This document shows positions 36,749-44,802 of a stretch of 64,000 bases of DNA, one piece after another. The stretch's first letter is position 1; each line of letters opens with the position of its first letter. The notes under the pieces are model-generated. The model saw only the letters and a list, made by a program, of their open reading frames with translations, did not search any database and was not told the origin of the DNA. The position numbers were made by a program, and so were the translations under genes. The DNA comes from Acetobacter senegalensis (GTDB taxonomy: Bacteria > Pseudomonadota > Alphaproteobacteria > Acetobacterales > Acetobacteraceae). The stretch covers positions 1-64,000 of the forward strand of contig NZ_LHZU01000144.1 in the NCBI RefSeq assembly GCF_001580995.1. Reading direction: 5' to 3'.

Positions 36749-37416
36749 GCACCCTTTCAGCTCCGCCCTTTCCTCTCTCCGTGCTGTATCAGGACCAGCA
36801 TGTGGTGATACTGGACAAACCGGCGGGTATCCCTGTGCATGCGGGGCCGAAAGGTGGCCCCTGTGTGGAGGACTACTTTCCGCTCCTGTCGCGGCGCAAG
36901 GATGGACCATGGCTGGCCCACAGGCTGGATACGGAAACATCCGGCTGCCTGGCCATTGCACTGCGCAAGCAACCTTTGCTGGCTATGCAACAGGCTTTTG
37001 CCAGCAGAACAGCGCAGAAAACCTACTGGGCCGTTGTTCAAGGCGGCCCCAAGAATGATACTGGCGAAATTGATCTGCCCCTTCTCAAACAGACAGATCG
37101 CAGCGGTTGGCGGATGATCACCAGCGAAAAAGGCACTCCTGCCCGAACGTCCTGGCGCGTGTTGGGTCGATCAGACTCACTCTGCTGGCTGGAACTTCAT
37201 CTGCACACGGGCCGGACCCATCAGGCTCGAGTCCATTGCGCCGCCATGGGCTGCCCCATTGTAGGGGATACACTTTACGGGGCGCCCCATCCGGAGGGGC
37301 TTCACCTGCTGGCACGTAGCCTGACGTTGCCTTTTACGCCACCAGTGAAGGCCGTCGCCCCACCTCGCAAGGGTATGCAAGCAGCGTTACAAGCCTGTGG
37401 ATGGAACTGTGGGTAG
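36745..37416 (+). CDS. RluA-family pseudouridine synthase
   Basis: This 223-residue enzyme makes pseudouridine in rRNA or tRNA. The catalytic motif is HRLDTETSG (Asp in RLD) near residues 53-61. The family closing segment GRTHQARVHCAAMGCPIVGDTLYG is present (here key residues are the Arg, His and Gly-Asp). There is no S4 domain, as in RluA, TruC and related short members. The ATG at 36745 overlaps the ftsK stop by 4 bases, so the pair is cotranscribed. Which RNA position it modifies is not clear. Confidence 0.85.
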   Translation: MSTLSAPPFPLSVLYQDQHVVILDKPAGIPVHAGPKGGPCVEDYFPLLSRRKDGPWLAHRLDTETSGCLAIALRKQPLLAMQQAFASRTAQKTYWAVVQGGPKNDTGEIDLPLLKQTDRSGWRMITSEKGTPARTSWRVLGRSDSLCWLELHLHTGRTHQARVHCAAMGCPIVGDTLYGAPHPEGLHLLARSLTLPFTPPVKAVAPPRKGMQAALQACGWNCG

Positions 37417-37501
37417 AATCGGGGCGACTCCTTTGAAACCCCTCTTATCCTGCGAAAAAAGACCTATTTGTCGAGTCTGAGTAAATTTTCAAAATTATCT
37501 T

Positions 37502-38650
37502 TCAGGCGTGGAAGGTGCCTTTCCAGCGCCATTCCCGCACAATGTCCTGATGCAGAAGGCGCCGCTTTTCACGCACGATGGTTGTATCAAACAACCACGC
37601 CCGCTGGCGGGCATCCTGCCCCAAGGTCTGGCGCAGCGGTTCATCCAGCATCAGGCGCTCAATAACCTGAACCAGTTTGGGAAGATCATCCGGGTCTGCA
37701 TACAGGCCTGTGTCGCCCACAACATCGGGCAGGCTGCCTTTGCGTGATGCCACAAGGGCGGCCCCGCATCCCATGGCTTCCAGCGCGGACATGCCAAAAG
37801 GCTCCGGCCAACGGCTGGGCACAACCACAATGGCGTCATGCGCCATGGCGTTCAACACGACCTCATGCGGTTGGTAGCCATGCAACACTACCCCTGCTTC
37901 AATCGCCTTAGGGCGGAGTGCTGCCAGAAAGGGAGTCTCTGGCGAATCCGGGCCAAAACGGTCCGCACCGATCATATCCGCCCGCCAGTCCGGGTACCGG
38001 GGCAGAAGCTGGGCACAGGCCGCAACAAACGCATCGGCCCCTTTGTCCGCCACAACCCGGCCTGCAAACAGCAGGCGTTTTTCCCGCTGGTCCGGTTGGG
38101 CGGGGAGAGAGGCCATCGTCAAACTATTGGGCAAAACCCGTACACAGGCTTTGACATTCTGGCTGACAAAGCGCGAACGCACCCATTCTGACACGGCCAC
38201 AATGGCGACCGCCTGCCCCAGCTTGTCGCGCTCCCCCGATGTTCGCGCGCGCCGCATGCCACAGGGATCATTATGCAGCACCAGTACAACCGGCACGGTA
38301 GGGCACAGTTTGCGCAAGGCAAGCGCCACATCCGGACGATTATGCACTTCCAGCAGATCAGGCTGCACCTGCCGCGCCAGACGCGCCACCCCACCAGCGT
38401 AACGGTGAATACGGCTGAAAGGCCGAAAAACGCGCTGCACGGGCAGAAAAGAAATACCAGCAAAGGGTGCGCTGTCCGGCGGCAACCCCACCACAATTTC
38501 TCCCGGCGCAGCCATGCGCTGTACCAGAAGAGAAATTGCACCAGCCTCCCCCACCGCAAAGCGCTCTCTCGGCGGCAGGACCGTCATCACCTTCAACGGC
38601 ATTGCGTCCTCATCCTGTGGTCTTGAGGCAGAAGCCTGCATCGACATCAT
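37502..38650 (-). CDS. Glycosyltransferase family 4 (group 1)
   Basis: This 382-residue GT-B fold enzyme has an N-terminal acceptor domain with a HNDPCG segment and a C-terminal nucleotide-sugar domain. The latter holds PSRWPEPFGMSALEAMGCG, the E-x7-E retaining signature near residues 280-298. It likely builds a cell-surface glycan, with donor and acceptor unknown. Starts at 38650, 38647 or 38602 are possible; GGGAGG lies upstream of the first. It is the last gene of a minus-strand run that begins with the cysteine desulfurases, 24 bases from the GST gene. Confidence 0.82.
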   Translation of the reverse strand: MMSMQASASRPQDEDAMPLKVMTVLPPRERFAVGEAGAISLLVQRMAAPGEIVVGLPPDSAPFAGISFLPVQRVFRPFSRIHRYAGGVARLARQVQPDLLEVHNRPDVALALRKLCPTVPVVLVLHNDPCGMRRARTSGERDKLGQAVAIVAVSEWVRSRFVSQNVKACVRVLPNSLTMASLPAQPDQREKRLLFAGRVVADKGADAFVAACAQLLPRYPDWRADMIGADRFGPDSPETPFLAALRPKAIEAGVVLHGYQPHEVVLNAMAHDAIVVVPSRWPEPFGMSALEAMGCGAALVASRKGSLPDVVGDTGLYADPDDLPKLVQVIERLMLDEPLRQTLGQDARQRAWLFDTTIVREKRRLLHQDIVREWRWKGTFHA

Positions 38651-38674
38651 AAACCTGATGCCTCCCGTCAGGGA

Positions 38675-39346
38675 TCACGCAATGGATTCGTACATGTCCA
38701 GATGCCACGCTTCCGGCTCACGCGCCGCAGCCTCGTACCATTCCTGCATCAGGGGATGATGACGCACTGCCTGCATATAGGCCAGAGACGTCTCGGAAAG
38801 CCCTGGCACAGAATAGGACAAAAAGCGCGAGACAACTGGCGCGAACATGGCATCCACATTGCCGAACTGCGCCCCGAACAGGAAGGGTCCACCCTGACCA
38901 TAACGCGTACGTGCATCGGTCCAGATGGCATCAATACGCGCAATATCTTTCAGAACATCCGCATCAAGGGGTGTTGCCAGAGGACGAGCGTCCCGCCCCA
39001 GATTCATGGGGAATGTGGAGCGTACGCCACGAAACCCCGAATGCATTTCTGCCGAGAGAGACCGGGCAACAGCGCGCTCGCACCGGTCCGCAGGCCACAG
39101 GGCCGGGGCCTGCTCCGCACAATATTCAGCAATGGAAAGCGAATCCCACACCTGCGCCCCATTGTGTTCCAGATAGGGGACGCACCCGTTGGGAGAAAGG
39201 GTTTTAAGCGCCTTGGTCTGGCCAGCCCCTTCAAGCGGAACAACCTGTGTGGAGACGTTCAGCCCTGCCAGCTTCACCATAAGCCACCCACGCAGAGACC
39301 ATGATGAATAACGCTGCGTGCCGATAACAAGACGACCATCTGCCAT
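38675..39346 (-). CDS. Glutathione S-transferase family protein
   Basis: This 223-residue protein has a thioredoxin-like N-terminal domain with RYSSWSLRGWL (a Ser-rich active-site helix start, residues 12-22), the cis-Pro glutathione site VPYLEHNG near 56 and the D-S-L-SIAEYC segment near 69-76, then an all-alpha C-terminal domain. It is a member of the bacterial GST group near the zeta or YfcF-type proteins. The substrate is unknown; detoxification or thiol maintenance is likely. It begins 12 bases after the mnmA stop, so it is in the same transcript. Confidence 0.82.
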   Translation of the reverse strand: MADGRLVIGTQRYSSWSLRGWLMVKLAGLNVSTQVVPLEGAGQTKALKTLSPNGCVPYLEHNGAQVWDSLSIAEYCAEQAPALWPADRCERAVARSLSAEMHSGFRGVRSTFPMNLGRDARPLATPLDADVLKDIARIDAIWTDARTRYGQGGPFLFGAQFGNVDAMFAPVVSRFLSYSVPGLSETSLAYMQAVRHHPLMQEWYEAAAREPEAWHLDMYESIA

Positions 39347-39358
39347 GCTGTCTCTCCC

Positions 39359-40441
39359 TCAGGCTGCCGACGCGGCTGCTTCCCGGCGGATAAAACCACC
39401 GCCCAGAATACGGCTGCCATCATAAAACACACAGGCCTGACCGGGCGCAGGCATTGCCGGTTCGGTCAGTTGCACCAGCGCCCCGTCTGCCGTGGGAATA
39501 ACCCGGGCCGGACGCGGCACTTCCCGCGCGCGCATCTGCACATGGCAGACAAGGCCCTCCGGCGGCGCATCCACCAACCAGTTGACATCCCGCACGGAAA
39601 GAGAACTGACAAAAGAGTGCTCACGCGGGCCGATAATCACACGGCGGCGGCCCGGTTCCACGCCCACCACCATCTGACGCTCACCATTCAGGCGCGCCGC
39701 ATTGCCCAGCCGTTTGCTCTGCCCCACGGTAAAGCGCATCACGCCCTCATGGTGGCCCACAACCTGCCCGGCACTGTCCACAATTTCGCCAGGCCCGGCC
39801 ATTTCCGGGTGCATGCGCTCAACCAGATCCACATAGGACCCATCGCTGACAAAGCAGAGATCCTGGCTGTCGGGCTTGCCTGCAACAATCAGACCAAATT
39901 TTTCCGCTTCCGCCCTTACGGCACCCTTGTCTGGCATGTCACCTAAGGGGAAGCGCAGAAACGCAAGCTGTTCGCGCGTGGTGGCAAACAGAAACCAAGA
40001 CTGATCCCGCGCGCTGTCCACAGGACGGTGCAGTTCCACGCCATCGGGGCCTTCCACGCGCCGCACGTAATGGCCTGTGGCCATGGCATCCGCGCCGATT
40101 TCCTTGGCCAACCCCAGAAGATCAGTAAATTTCACGCCCTGATTGCAGGCCACGCAGGGCACTGGTGTTTCACCCGCTGCATAGGCATCGGCAAAACGCT
40201 CTATCACGCTGTCCTGAAAGCGGCGCTCGGCATCAATCACATAATGCGGAAAGCCAAGACGATCAGCCACGGCCCGTGCATCACGGATATCCTGCCCCGC
40301 GCAGCAGGCCCCCTTTTTGGCGGCTCCGCGCGAATCATAAAGCTGGAGGGTGGCGCCTATCACCTCGTGCCCCTCTGCCTGAAGGCGGGCGGCAACCACG
40401 GAACTGTCCACCCCCCCGGACATGGCCACAAGAATGCGCAT
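39359..40441 (-). CDS. mnmA: tRNA-specific 2-thiouridylase
   Basis: MnmA inserts sulfur at position 2 of wobble U34 in tRNAs for Lys, Glu and Gln. The 360-residue protein has the ATP-binding SGGVDSS motif (8-14) and the catalytic cysteine pair at Cys99 (PCVACN) and Cys196 (DLCFVSDG), matching Cys102 and Cys199 of E. coli MnmA. Sulfur normally comes from IscS, and two cysteine desulfurase genes lie just upstream in the same run, with a ferredoxin between. Confidence 0.96.
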   Translation of the reverse strand: MRILVAMSGGVDSSVVAARLQAEGHEVIGATLQLYDSRGAAKKGACCAGQDIRDARAVADRLGFPHYVIDAERRFQDSVIERFADAYAAGETPVPCVACNQGVKFTDLLGLAKEIGADAMATGHYVRRVEGPDGVELHRPVDSARDQSWFLFATTREQLAFLRFPLGDMPDKGAVRAEAEKFGLIVAGKPDSQDLCFVSDGSYVDLVERMHPEMAGPGEIVDSAGQVVGHHEGVMRFTVGQSKRLGNAARLNGERQMVVGVEPGRRRVIIGPREHSFVSSLSVRDVNWLVDAPPEGLVCHVQMRAREVPRPARVIPTADGALVQLTEPAMPAPGQACVFYDGSRILGGGFIRREAAASAA

Positions 40442-40475
40442 GGGCGCTCCCTTTCTTACGTTAAACGGTGTGTGT

Positions 40476-40790
40476 TCAGGCCGTGCGCGGCAGACGCACC
40501 ACCAGCCCGTTCAAATCTTCGGTCATCACGATCTGGCACCCAAGGCGAGAAGTTTTTTCAAGCCCGAACGCCAGATCAAGCATATCTTCTTCGTCATCCG
40601 TCGGCGTATTGAGCTTCGGCGCCCAGGACGGATCAACAATCACGTGGCAGGTGGCGCAGGCCAGAGAGCCCTCGCAGGCACCTTCAAGATCAATACCGTG
40701 CTTATGGGCAATTTCCAGCACGGAAAGGCCAAGCGGCGCATCAACCGTACGCTCTGTTCCGTCCTGCTCAACAAACGTCATCTGGGGCAT
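40476..40790 (-). CDS. fdx: 2Fe-2S ferredoxin (adrenodoxin type)
   Basis: This 104-residue electron carrier has the adrenodoxin/Isc-ferredoxin cluster ligands Cys39, Cys45, Cys48 and Cys85 (C-x5-C-x2-C and a distant C). It is of the type that supplies electrons for Fe-S cluster assembly. It sits between a cysteine desulfurase gene (43 bases upstream) and mnmA (34 bases downstream), which supports a role with the desulfurases. No iscU, iscA, hscA or hscB is present in this run. Confidence 0.93.
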   Translation of the reverse strand: MPQMTFVEQDGTERTVDAPLGLSVLEIAHKHGIDLEGACEGSLACATCHVIVDPSWAPKLNTPTDDEEDMLDLAFGLEKTSRLGCQIVMTEDLNGLVVRLPRTA

Positions 40791-40833
40791 TCGTCTTTAT
40801 ATCCTGCCAAGGCTGTCTCAACTGCGGTGAGGG

Positions 40834-42030
40834 TCACACGCATGCGGTCTCTTCGGGCATGCGTTGGCCGCGTACCCGCAGGGCGGCCTGCGCCAGCACA
40901 TCCGCCGCACGCTCCGCCTCGGCGGGTGAGGTAAAACGTCCGGGGGAGAGACGCAAGCTTCTTCCCGCTTCTTCCCGCGTTAAACCCATGGCTTCCAGCA
41001 CATAGGACGGTGCCAGTTCAGCCGAGGAACAGGCCGAACCAAGCGAGGCGGCAATGCCGGTTGCGGCCTCCAGCACATCAAGCGCGCGCAGCCCGGCTGG
41101 CAGACGCACACTAAACAGGCCGGGCAAATGGGGCGCATTTTCCGCGTTGATGCCAACACCCGGCAGGCGCTCCGTCAACCGTTGCATGAAGAGACTCCGC
41201 AGAGTCGCCAGATGGGTGGCATCCTTCGCCATCTCTTCACGTGCAATACGGCAGGCCTCCCCAAATCCGGCCAGCAAAAAGCCGGGCAATGTGCCGGAGC
41301 GCAGGCCGCGCTCCTGCCCGCCGCCCGAAAACAGCGGTTCCAACCGCACACGGGGCCGCCGCCGCACATACAACGCCCCGGCACCTTTCGGGCCATACAG
41401 TTTATGGGAAGAGACCGAGGCCAGAGCCAGCCCCATGGCTGAAACATCTACCGGTATCTTGCCTGCGGCCTGTGCCAGATCCGCATGCAGAAGTGCCCCT
41501 GCCTTCTGCACAAGAGGAGCCAGAGTCGTGAAATCCTGTAGCACGCCCGTTTCATTATTGGCCGCCATGAGGGAGACCACTGCCGTCGGAATTTCCAGTG
41601 CGCGCGCCAGCACATCGGGCGCAAGTTGGCCGTCAGGCTGCACCGGCAGAATAACGGGCTCGAATCCCTCTGCGGCGAGGTCACGCACGCTTTCCAGCAC
41701 GCATTTATGCTCGGTCGCCACTGTAATGATGCGTTTGCGCGGGCTGCCCTGTGAGGCAAGATGCCGGGCTGCGCCCTTGATGGCCAGATTATTGGCCTCT
41801 GTCGCTCCAGACGTAAAAATAATCTCACGGCTGTCGGCTGCCAGAAGATCGGCCACCTGCTGCCGCGCTGCCTCCACCAGTGCAGCCGCCCTCCGGCCCG
41901 AGTCGTGTGTCGCGCTGTGGGGGTTGCCGTTTTCCTGCTCAAGGGCCGCCATCATCACAGCCTGTACCCGCGGGTCACAAGGGGTAGTTGCAGCGTGATC
42001 GAAATAGAGTTCTTCCATTTGGTCCCCCAT
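40834..42030 (-). CDS. Cysteine desulfurase, copy 2 of a tandem pair (IscS/NifS-like)
   Basis: This PLP enzyme takes sulfur from cysteine as a persulfide for Fe-S clusters and tRNA thiolation. The 398-residue protein has Lys210 as Schiff-base lysine (SSHKLYGPKG), the TEHKC segment near 107 and the persulfide Cys334 in GSACSSAEL. The short loop before the Cys matches the IscS/NifS class, not SufS. Start at 42030, or ATG 42018 (MEELYFDHAA), which is also plausible. Its upstream neighbour is a paralogue, 45 bases away. Confidence 0.92.
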   Translation of the reverse strand: MGDQMEELYFDHAATTPCDPRVQAVMMAALEQENGNPHSATHDSGRRAAALVEAARQQVADLLAADSREIIFTSGATEANNLAIKGAARHLASQGSPRKRIITVATEHKCVLESVRDLAAEGFEPVILPVQPDGQLAPDVLARALEIPTAVVSLMAANNETGVLQDFTTLAPLVQKAGALLHADLAQAAGKIPVDVSAMGLALASVSSHKLYGPKGAGALYVRRRPRVRLEPLFSGGGQERGLRSGTLPGFLLAGFGEACRIAREEMAKDATHLATLRSLFMQRLTERLPGVGINAENAPHLPGLFSVRLPAGLRALDVLEAATGIAASLGSACSSAELAPSYVLEAMGLTREEAGRSLRLSPGRFTSPAEAERAADVLAQAALRVRGQRMPEETACV

Positions 42031-42075
42031 CAGACGTCTGCGGAAAGACTTTTTGAACAGCCAGCAGCCGGTATC

Positions 42076-43221
42076 TTATAGCCCCAGAACCGGGGAGGCA
42101 CTTTGCGCCATACCAACATAAGCCTGAATAAACCTATCTATGTCCTGTTCCTGCACATTCCAGGGCAGAGACACACGAATCGCCTCTCCAGCCAGAGTAT
42201 CCAACCCCATGGCCTGCAAGACATGGGAAAACGCCACCTTGCCCGAGGAGCACGCGGAGCCTGCCGATACACAGATATTGGCCAGATCAAGCCGCATCAA
42301 CTGCCCTTGGGCCCGCCGCCCGGGCAGCGCCAGTGAGGTTGTGTTGCCCAGACGCGGCGCTTCCGCCCCACACACCACAGCGCCCGCCGCTACTGCCGCC
42401 TGCTCCAGCCGGTTGCGCAAAGGACTGAGGTCACGCGGGGTTTCAACCGCGGCTTTCAAAGCGGCAGCAAGCCCGGCAATGGCTGGCAATGGCTGTGTGC
42501 CGCCCCGCCGCCCCTGTTCCTGCCCACCGCCTTCAAACAAAGGGGCTACCCGTGCCGGAGCGGGGCCAGCCAGCAGCAGGGCCCCCGCGCCTTTTGGGCC
42601 CCCAATCTTGTGGCCGGAAATCGCCACACTCTGCGCACCAATGGTTGCGATGGAAAACGCCATTCGTCCGGCTGCCTGCACGGCATCCACATGCAGGTGC
42701 GCCCCATAACGCTGGCAAAGTGCTGCAACTTCCGCCAACGGGTGCAGCACACCTGTCTCATTATTGGCCAGCATCAGGCACACAAAGGCAGGCGACTCGT
42801 CCGCCGCCAAGGCTGCCTCAAATGCGTCGAGTTCTACCTGCCCATTGTGGGTGACCGGCAACCAGTTAACCAGTGCTCCATCCGGAACACCTTTGCGCAC
42901 GGCATCATGTTCCGTCGCCCCCACCAGAAAACGACGTCCCTCCCCCAGACCATGCATAGCCAACACATTGGCTTCCGTGCCGCCTGAGGTGAAAATACAG
43001 TTCAGCGGTTCAACCTCGAACATCTGGGCCACGGTATCCCGCGCGCTTTCCAGCACGGCCCGCGCCATACGGCCCGCCCTGTGCACGGATGAGGGATTTC
43101 CCGTCATGTCCGCCGCTTCAAGCAGTGCGTCCCTTGCCTGTGGACGCAGAGGTTCTGTGGCGTTGGCATCCAGATACACAACACGGCTCTGGCCATCCCT
43201 GCTGTGTGTATGTGCGGTCAT
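42076..43221 (-). CDS. Cysteine desulfurase, copy 1 of a tandem pair (NifS-like)
   Basis: This 381-residue PLP enzyme is the first gene of the run. It has Lys205 (SGHKIGGPKG), TEHDA near 104, where its neighbour has TEHKC, and the catalytic Cys324 in GSACSSGKVAF. It is clearly a paralogue of the next gene but divergent, so the two may serve different sulfur acceptors. Together with ferredoxin and mnmA they make a sulfur-mobilisation operon. The ATG at 43221 gives an N-terminus about ten residues longer than the typical start near VYLDANAT. Confidence 0.9.
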   Translation of the reverse strand: MTAHTHSRDGQSRVVYLDANATEPLRPQARDALLEAADMTGNPSSVHRAGRMARAVLESARDTVAQMFEVEPLNCIFTSGGTEANVLAMHGLGEGRRFLVGATEHDAVRKGVPDGALVNWLPVTHNGQVELDAFEAALAADESPAFVCLMLANNETGVLHPLAEVAALCQRYGAHLHVDAVQAAGRMAFSIATIGAQSVAISGHKIGGPKGAGALLLAGPAPARVAPLFEGGGQEQGRRGGTQPLPAIAGLAAALKAAVETPRDLSPLRNRLEQAAVAAGAVVCGAEAPRLGNTTSLALPGRRAQGQLMRLDLANICVSAGSACSSGKVAFSHVLQAMGLDTLAGEAIRVSLPWNVQEQDIDRFIQAYVGMAQSASPVLGL

Positions 43222-43685
43222 GATCCCGTTCCTGCCTGTTTCTGGGGTGCAATGGTGTCCTCTGCAAAGGGCACAAAACAGCCATTATAACGATTTATGT
43301 GGAAATTTCGGCTCCGCACCCGTTATAGAGGGGCTTATGGTCGATACCATACAGCGCAGCAAGGCCGTCTTTTGTGGAAACACTGTTTCCATAACAGAAG
43401 GCCGCGAGACAGAACGAGGGGATTATGCCCTCATTTCCGACGCCGTCAATGCCGGAAAAACTGCCTCCCCCTTTTCCTGCGTCTTGCATGATACCATGTC
43501 CATACTGTATGCCCGCCGCCCTCTGCCTTCCCTCCATGGTAGCGGATGAACAGTTCTTGACCTTTTTGCGGGCCTGATAACCCGCCTGTTCCGGCACGGT
43601 GCGCGGCATCGTTCCATGCTGGGACCTTCGCCAAACCTGGATGCGTCATGCCCAAGGGCGCATTCAAAGATTATGCGGAATACAA
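43222..43685. other. Intergenic region between cysteine desulfurase and hydrolase genes
   Basis: About 460 bases of divergent promoter region. Apart from one weak small frame (43337-43549), nothing is recognised. No Rrf2/IscR-type regulator gene is present. A 5-bp hairpin, GCGGG / CCCGC, is at 43568-43585. Confidence 0.5.
43337..43549 (+). CDS. Possible small protein of 70 residues
   Basis: The frame from ATG 43337 has AGAGGGG at a good distance upstream. The 70-residue product has no signal, membrane helix or known motif. It fills part of an otherwise empty divergent region. The frame could be open by chance. Confidence 0.22.
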   Translation: MVDTIQRSKAVFCGNTVSITEGRETERGDYALISDAVNAGKTASPFSCVLHDTMSILYARRPLPSLHGSG

Positions 43686-44351
43686 ATGCCTGAGGTTATG
43701 TTTGCCGGCCCTGACGGTCGCCTTGAAGGGCGTTACCATCACTCAAACGAGCCCAATGCGCCGCTTGCCCTCGTGCTGCACCCCCACCCGCTGCACGGCG
43801 GCACCATGAACAACCGTATTACGTATGCGATGTACCGGTCCTTTGAAAAAATGGGCTTTTCGGTCATGCGCTACAACTCACGCGGCGTCGGCCGGTCTCA
43901 GGGCCGGTATGATGGCGGAATTGGCGAAATTTCAGATGCCGCCGCAGCACTGGACTGGATGCAGATGGTTAACCCCAATGCTTCCGGCCTGTGGATTGCT
44001 GGCTATTCCTTCGGGGCATTTGTGGGCATGCAGCTTCTGATGCGTCGTCCGGAAATTACCGGGTGGATCAGCGTTGCGCCGCCGGCCACCTACTATGATT
44101 TCGGCTTTCTGGCTCCCTGCCCCTGTGGTGGGCTGATGATTGCTGGTGGCAAGGATGACATGGCTCCTGAACCTGCCATCCATAAACTGGTAGACAAACT
44201 GAACACCCAGAAGGGTGTAACGGTTGATTATCGCGTCTTTCCGGAAGCGGACCATATCTTTGCCAAGCAGGCCGACAAGATTACGGCTGCACTGGAAGAC
44301 CATGTGACCACCGCCATGGCTCAGCGCAACATGCCGCTGGCTGCCGACTGA
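43686..44351 (+). CDS. Alpha/beta hydrolase
   Basis: This 221-residue cytosolic hydrolase has the oxyanion-side HPHPLHGGTMNN near residues 30-41 and the nucleophile elbow GYSFGAF near 106. An Asp lies in GGKDDMAPEP near 156, and the final His in EADHIFAKQ near 187 completes a Ser-Asp-His triad. This subgroup (with HPHP and MNN) is widespread in Proteobacteria and of unknown substrate. The ATG 43686 follows GCGGAA. A perfect 13-bp hairpin lies just after the stop. Confidence 0.85.
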   Translation: MPEVMFAGPDGRLEGRYHHSNEPNAPLALVLHPHPLHGGTMNNRITYAMYRSFEKMGFSVMRYNSRGVGRSQGRYDGGIGEISDAAAALDWMQMVNPNASGLWIAGYSFGAFVGMQLLMRRPEITGWISVAPPATYYDFGFLAPCPCGGLMIAGGKDDMAPEPAIHKLVDKLNTQKGVTVDYRVFPEADHIFAKQADKITAALEDHVTTAMAQRNMPLAAD

Positions 44352-44357
44352 GGATTT

Positions 44358-44395
44358 TTTATCTGTCAGGTGTGTCCTCATGCCTGACAGATAAA
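44358..44395 (+). terminator. Perfect 13-bp hairpin after the hydrolase gene
   Basis: The stem TTTATCTGTCAGG / CCTGACAGATAAA has a 12-base loop and begins 6 bases after the stop codon. It ends in AAA with no T run on either strand, so it is an atypical terminator or an mRNA-stabilising structure. Confidence 0.55.
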
Positions 44396-44597
44396 CTCTC
44401 AACAGGGACCATAACCGGCCTCCCTGTTTCTCTCGCAAAAACACGAACTCGGCTTGGACGCTGCCTGAAAAGTCAGCACTTACGGGGCACGAGGGTTTTT
44501 AAGGCTGATAAAGCCGGATCTGAAGGCTCAATGCCGGACAATCTGGACGAAAATCCTGCACACTCAGCCGCCAAAAGAAAACCGGACCGACCTGAGC

Positions 44598-44614
44598 AAC
44601 TGTTTCAAACAGTT
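44598..44614. promoter_or_regulatory. Operator-like palindrome
   Basis: AACTGTTT-C-AAACAGTT is a perfect 8-bp inverted repeat around a single central base, in an otherwise empty region. It looks like a dimeric regulator site, but no promoter or target gene is obvious. Confidence 0.4.
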
Positions 44615-44802
44615 CTCTTTGATTTCCGATGAAGGCCGCAGCCTTCTGCGTAAGAGTGGGTCTGTAACTCACACACCCCGCTCAGGGTAACCGTAACTCC
44701 GCCAAACCGTGTGCCCAAACGGGTCCGTCCTTACCGGTCGCTTTGGGGAGCTCCTTTATTTCAAACCGCCCCCAACAGATCAGAGACAGTTTGAAAAACC
44801 AG

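Larger units (their letters stand above)
44352..44802. other. Intergenic region with inverted repeats, no clear gene
   Basis: About 450 bases between a plus-strand hydrolase and the minus-strand methyltransferase end. It holds a perfect 13-bp hairpin (44358-44395), a 17-base palindrome (44598-44614) and a 6-bp hairpin GAAGGC-CGCA-GCCTTC (44631-44646). The frames here (up to 86 codons) have no ribosome-binding site or motif. A small RNA is conceivable. Confidence 0.5.

Noticed and set aside
41054-41998. 314-codon frame opposite a cysteine desulfurase
   Set aside because: Shadow frame; the desulfurase on the other strand has its catalytic residues and family length.
42764-43549. 261-codon frame over the start of a cysteine desulfurase gene
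   Set aside because: Most of it is antisense to the desulfurase; only the last 70 codons, with their own ribosome-binding site, are kept as a weak candidate.
44372-44632. 86-codon frame after the alpha/beta hydrolase
   Set aside because: Starts inside the loop of a hairpin, has no ribosome-binding site and no protein features.
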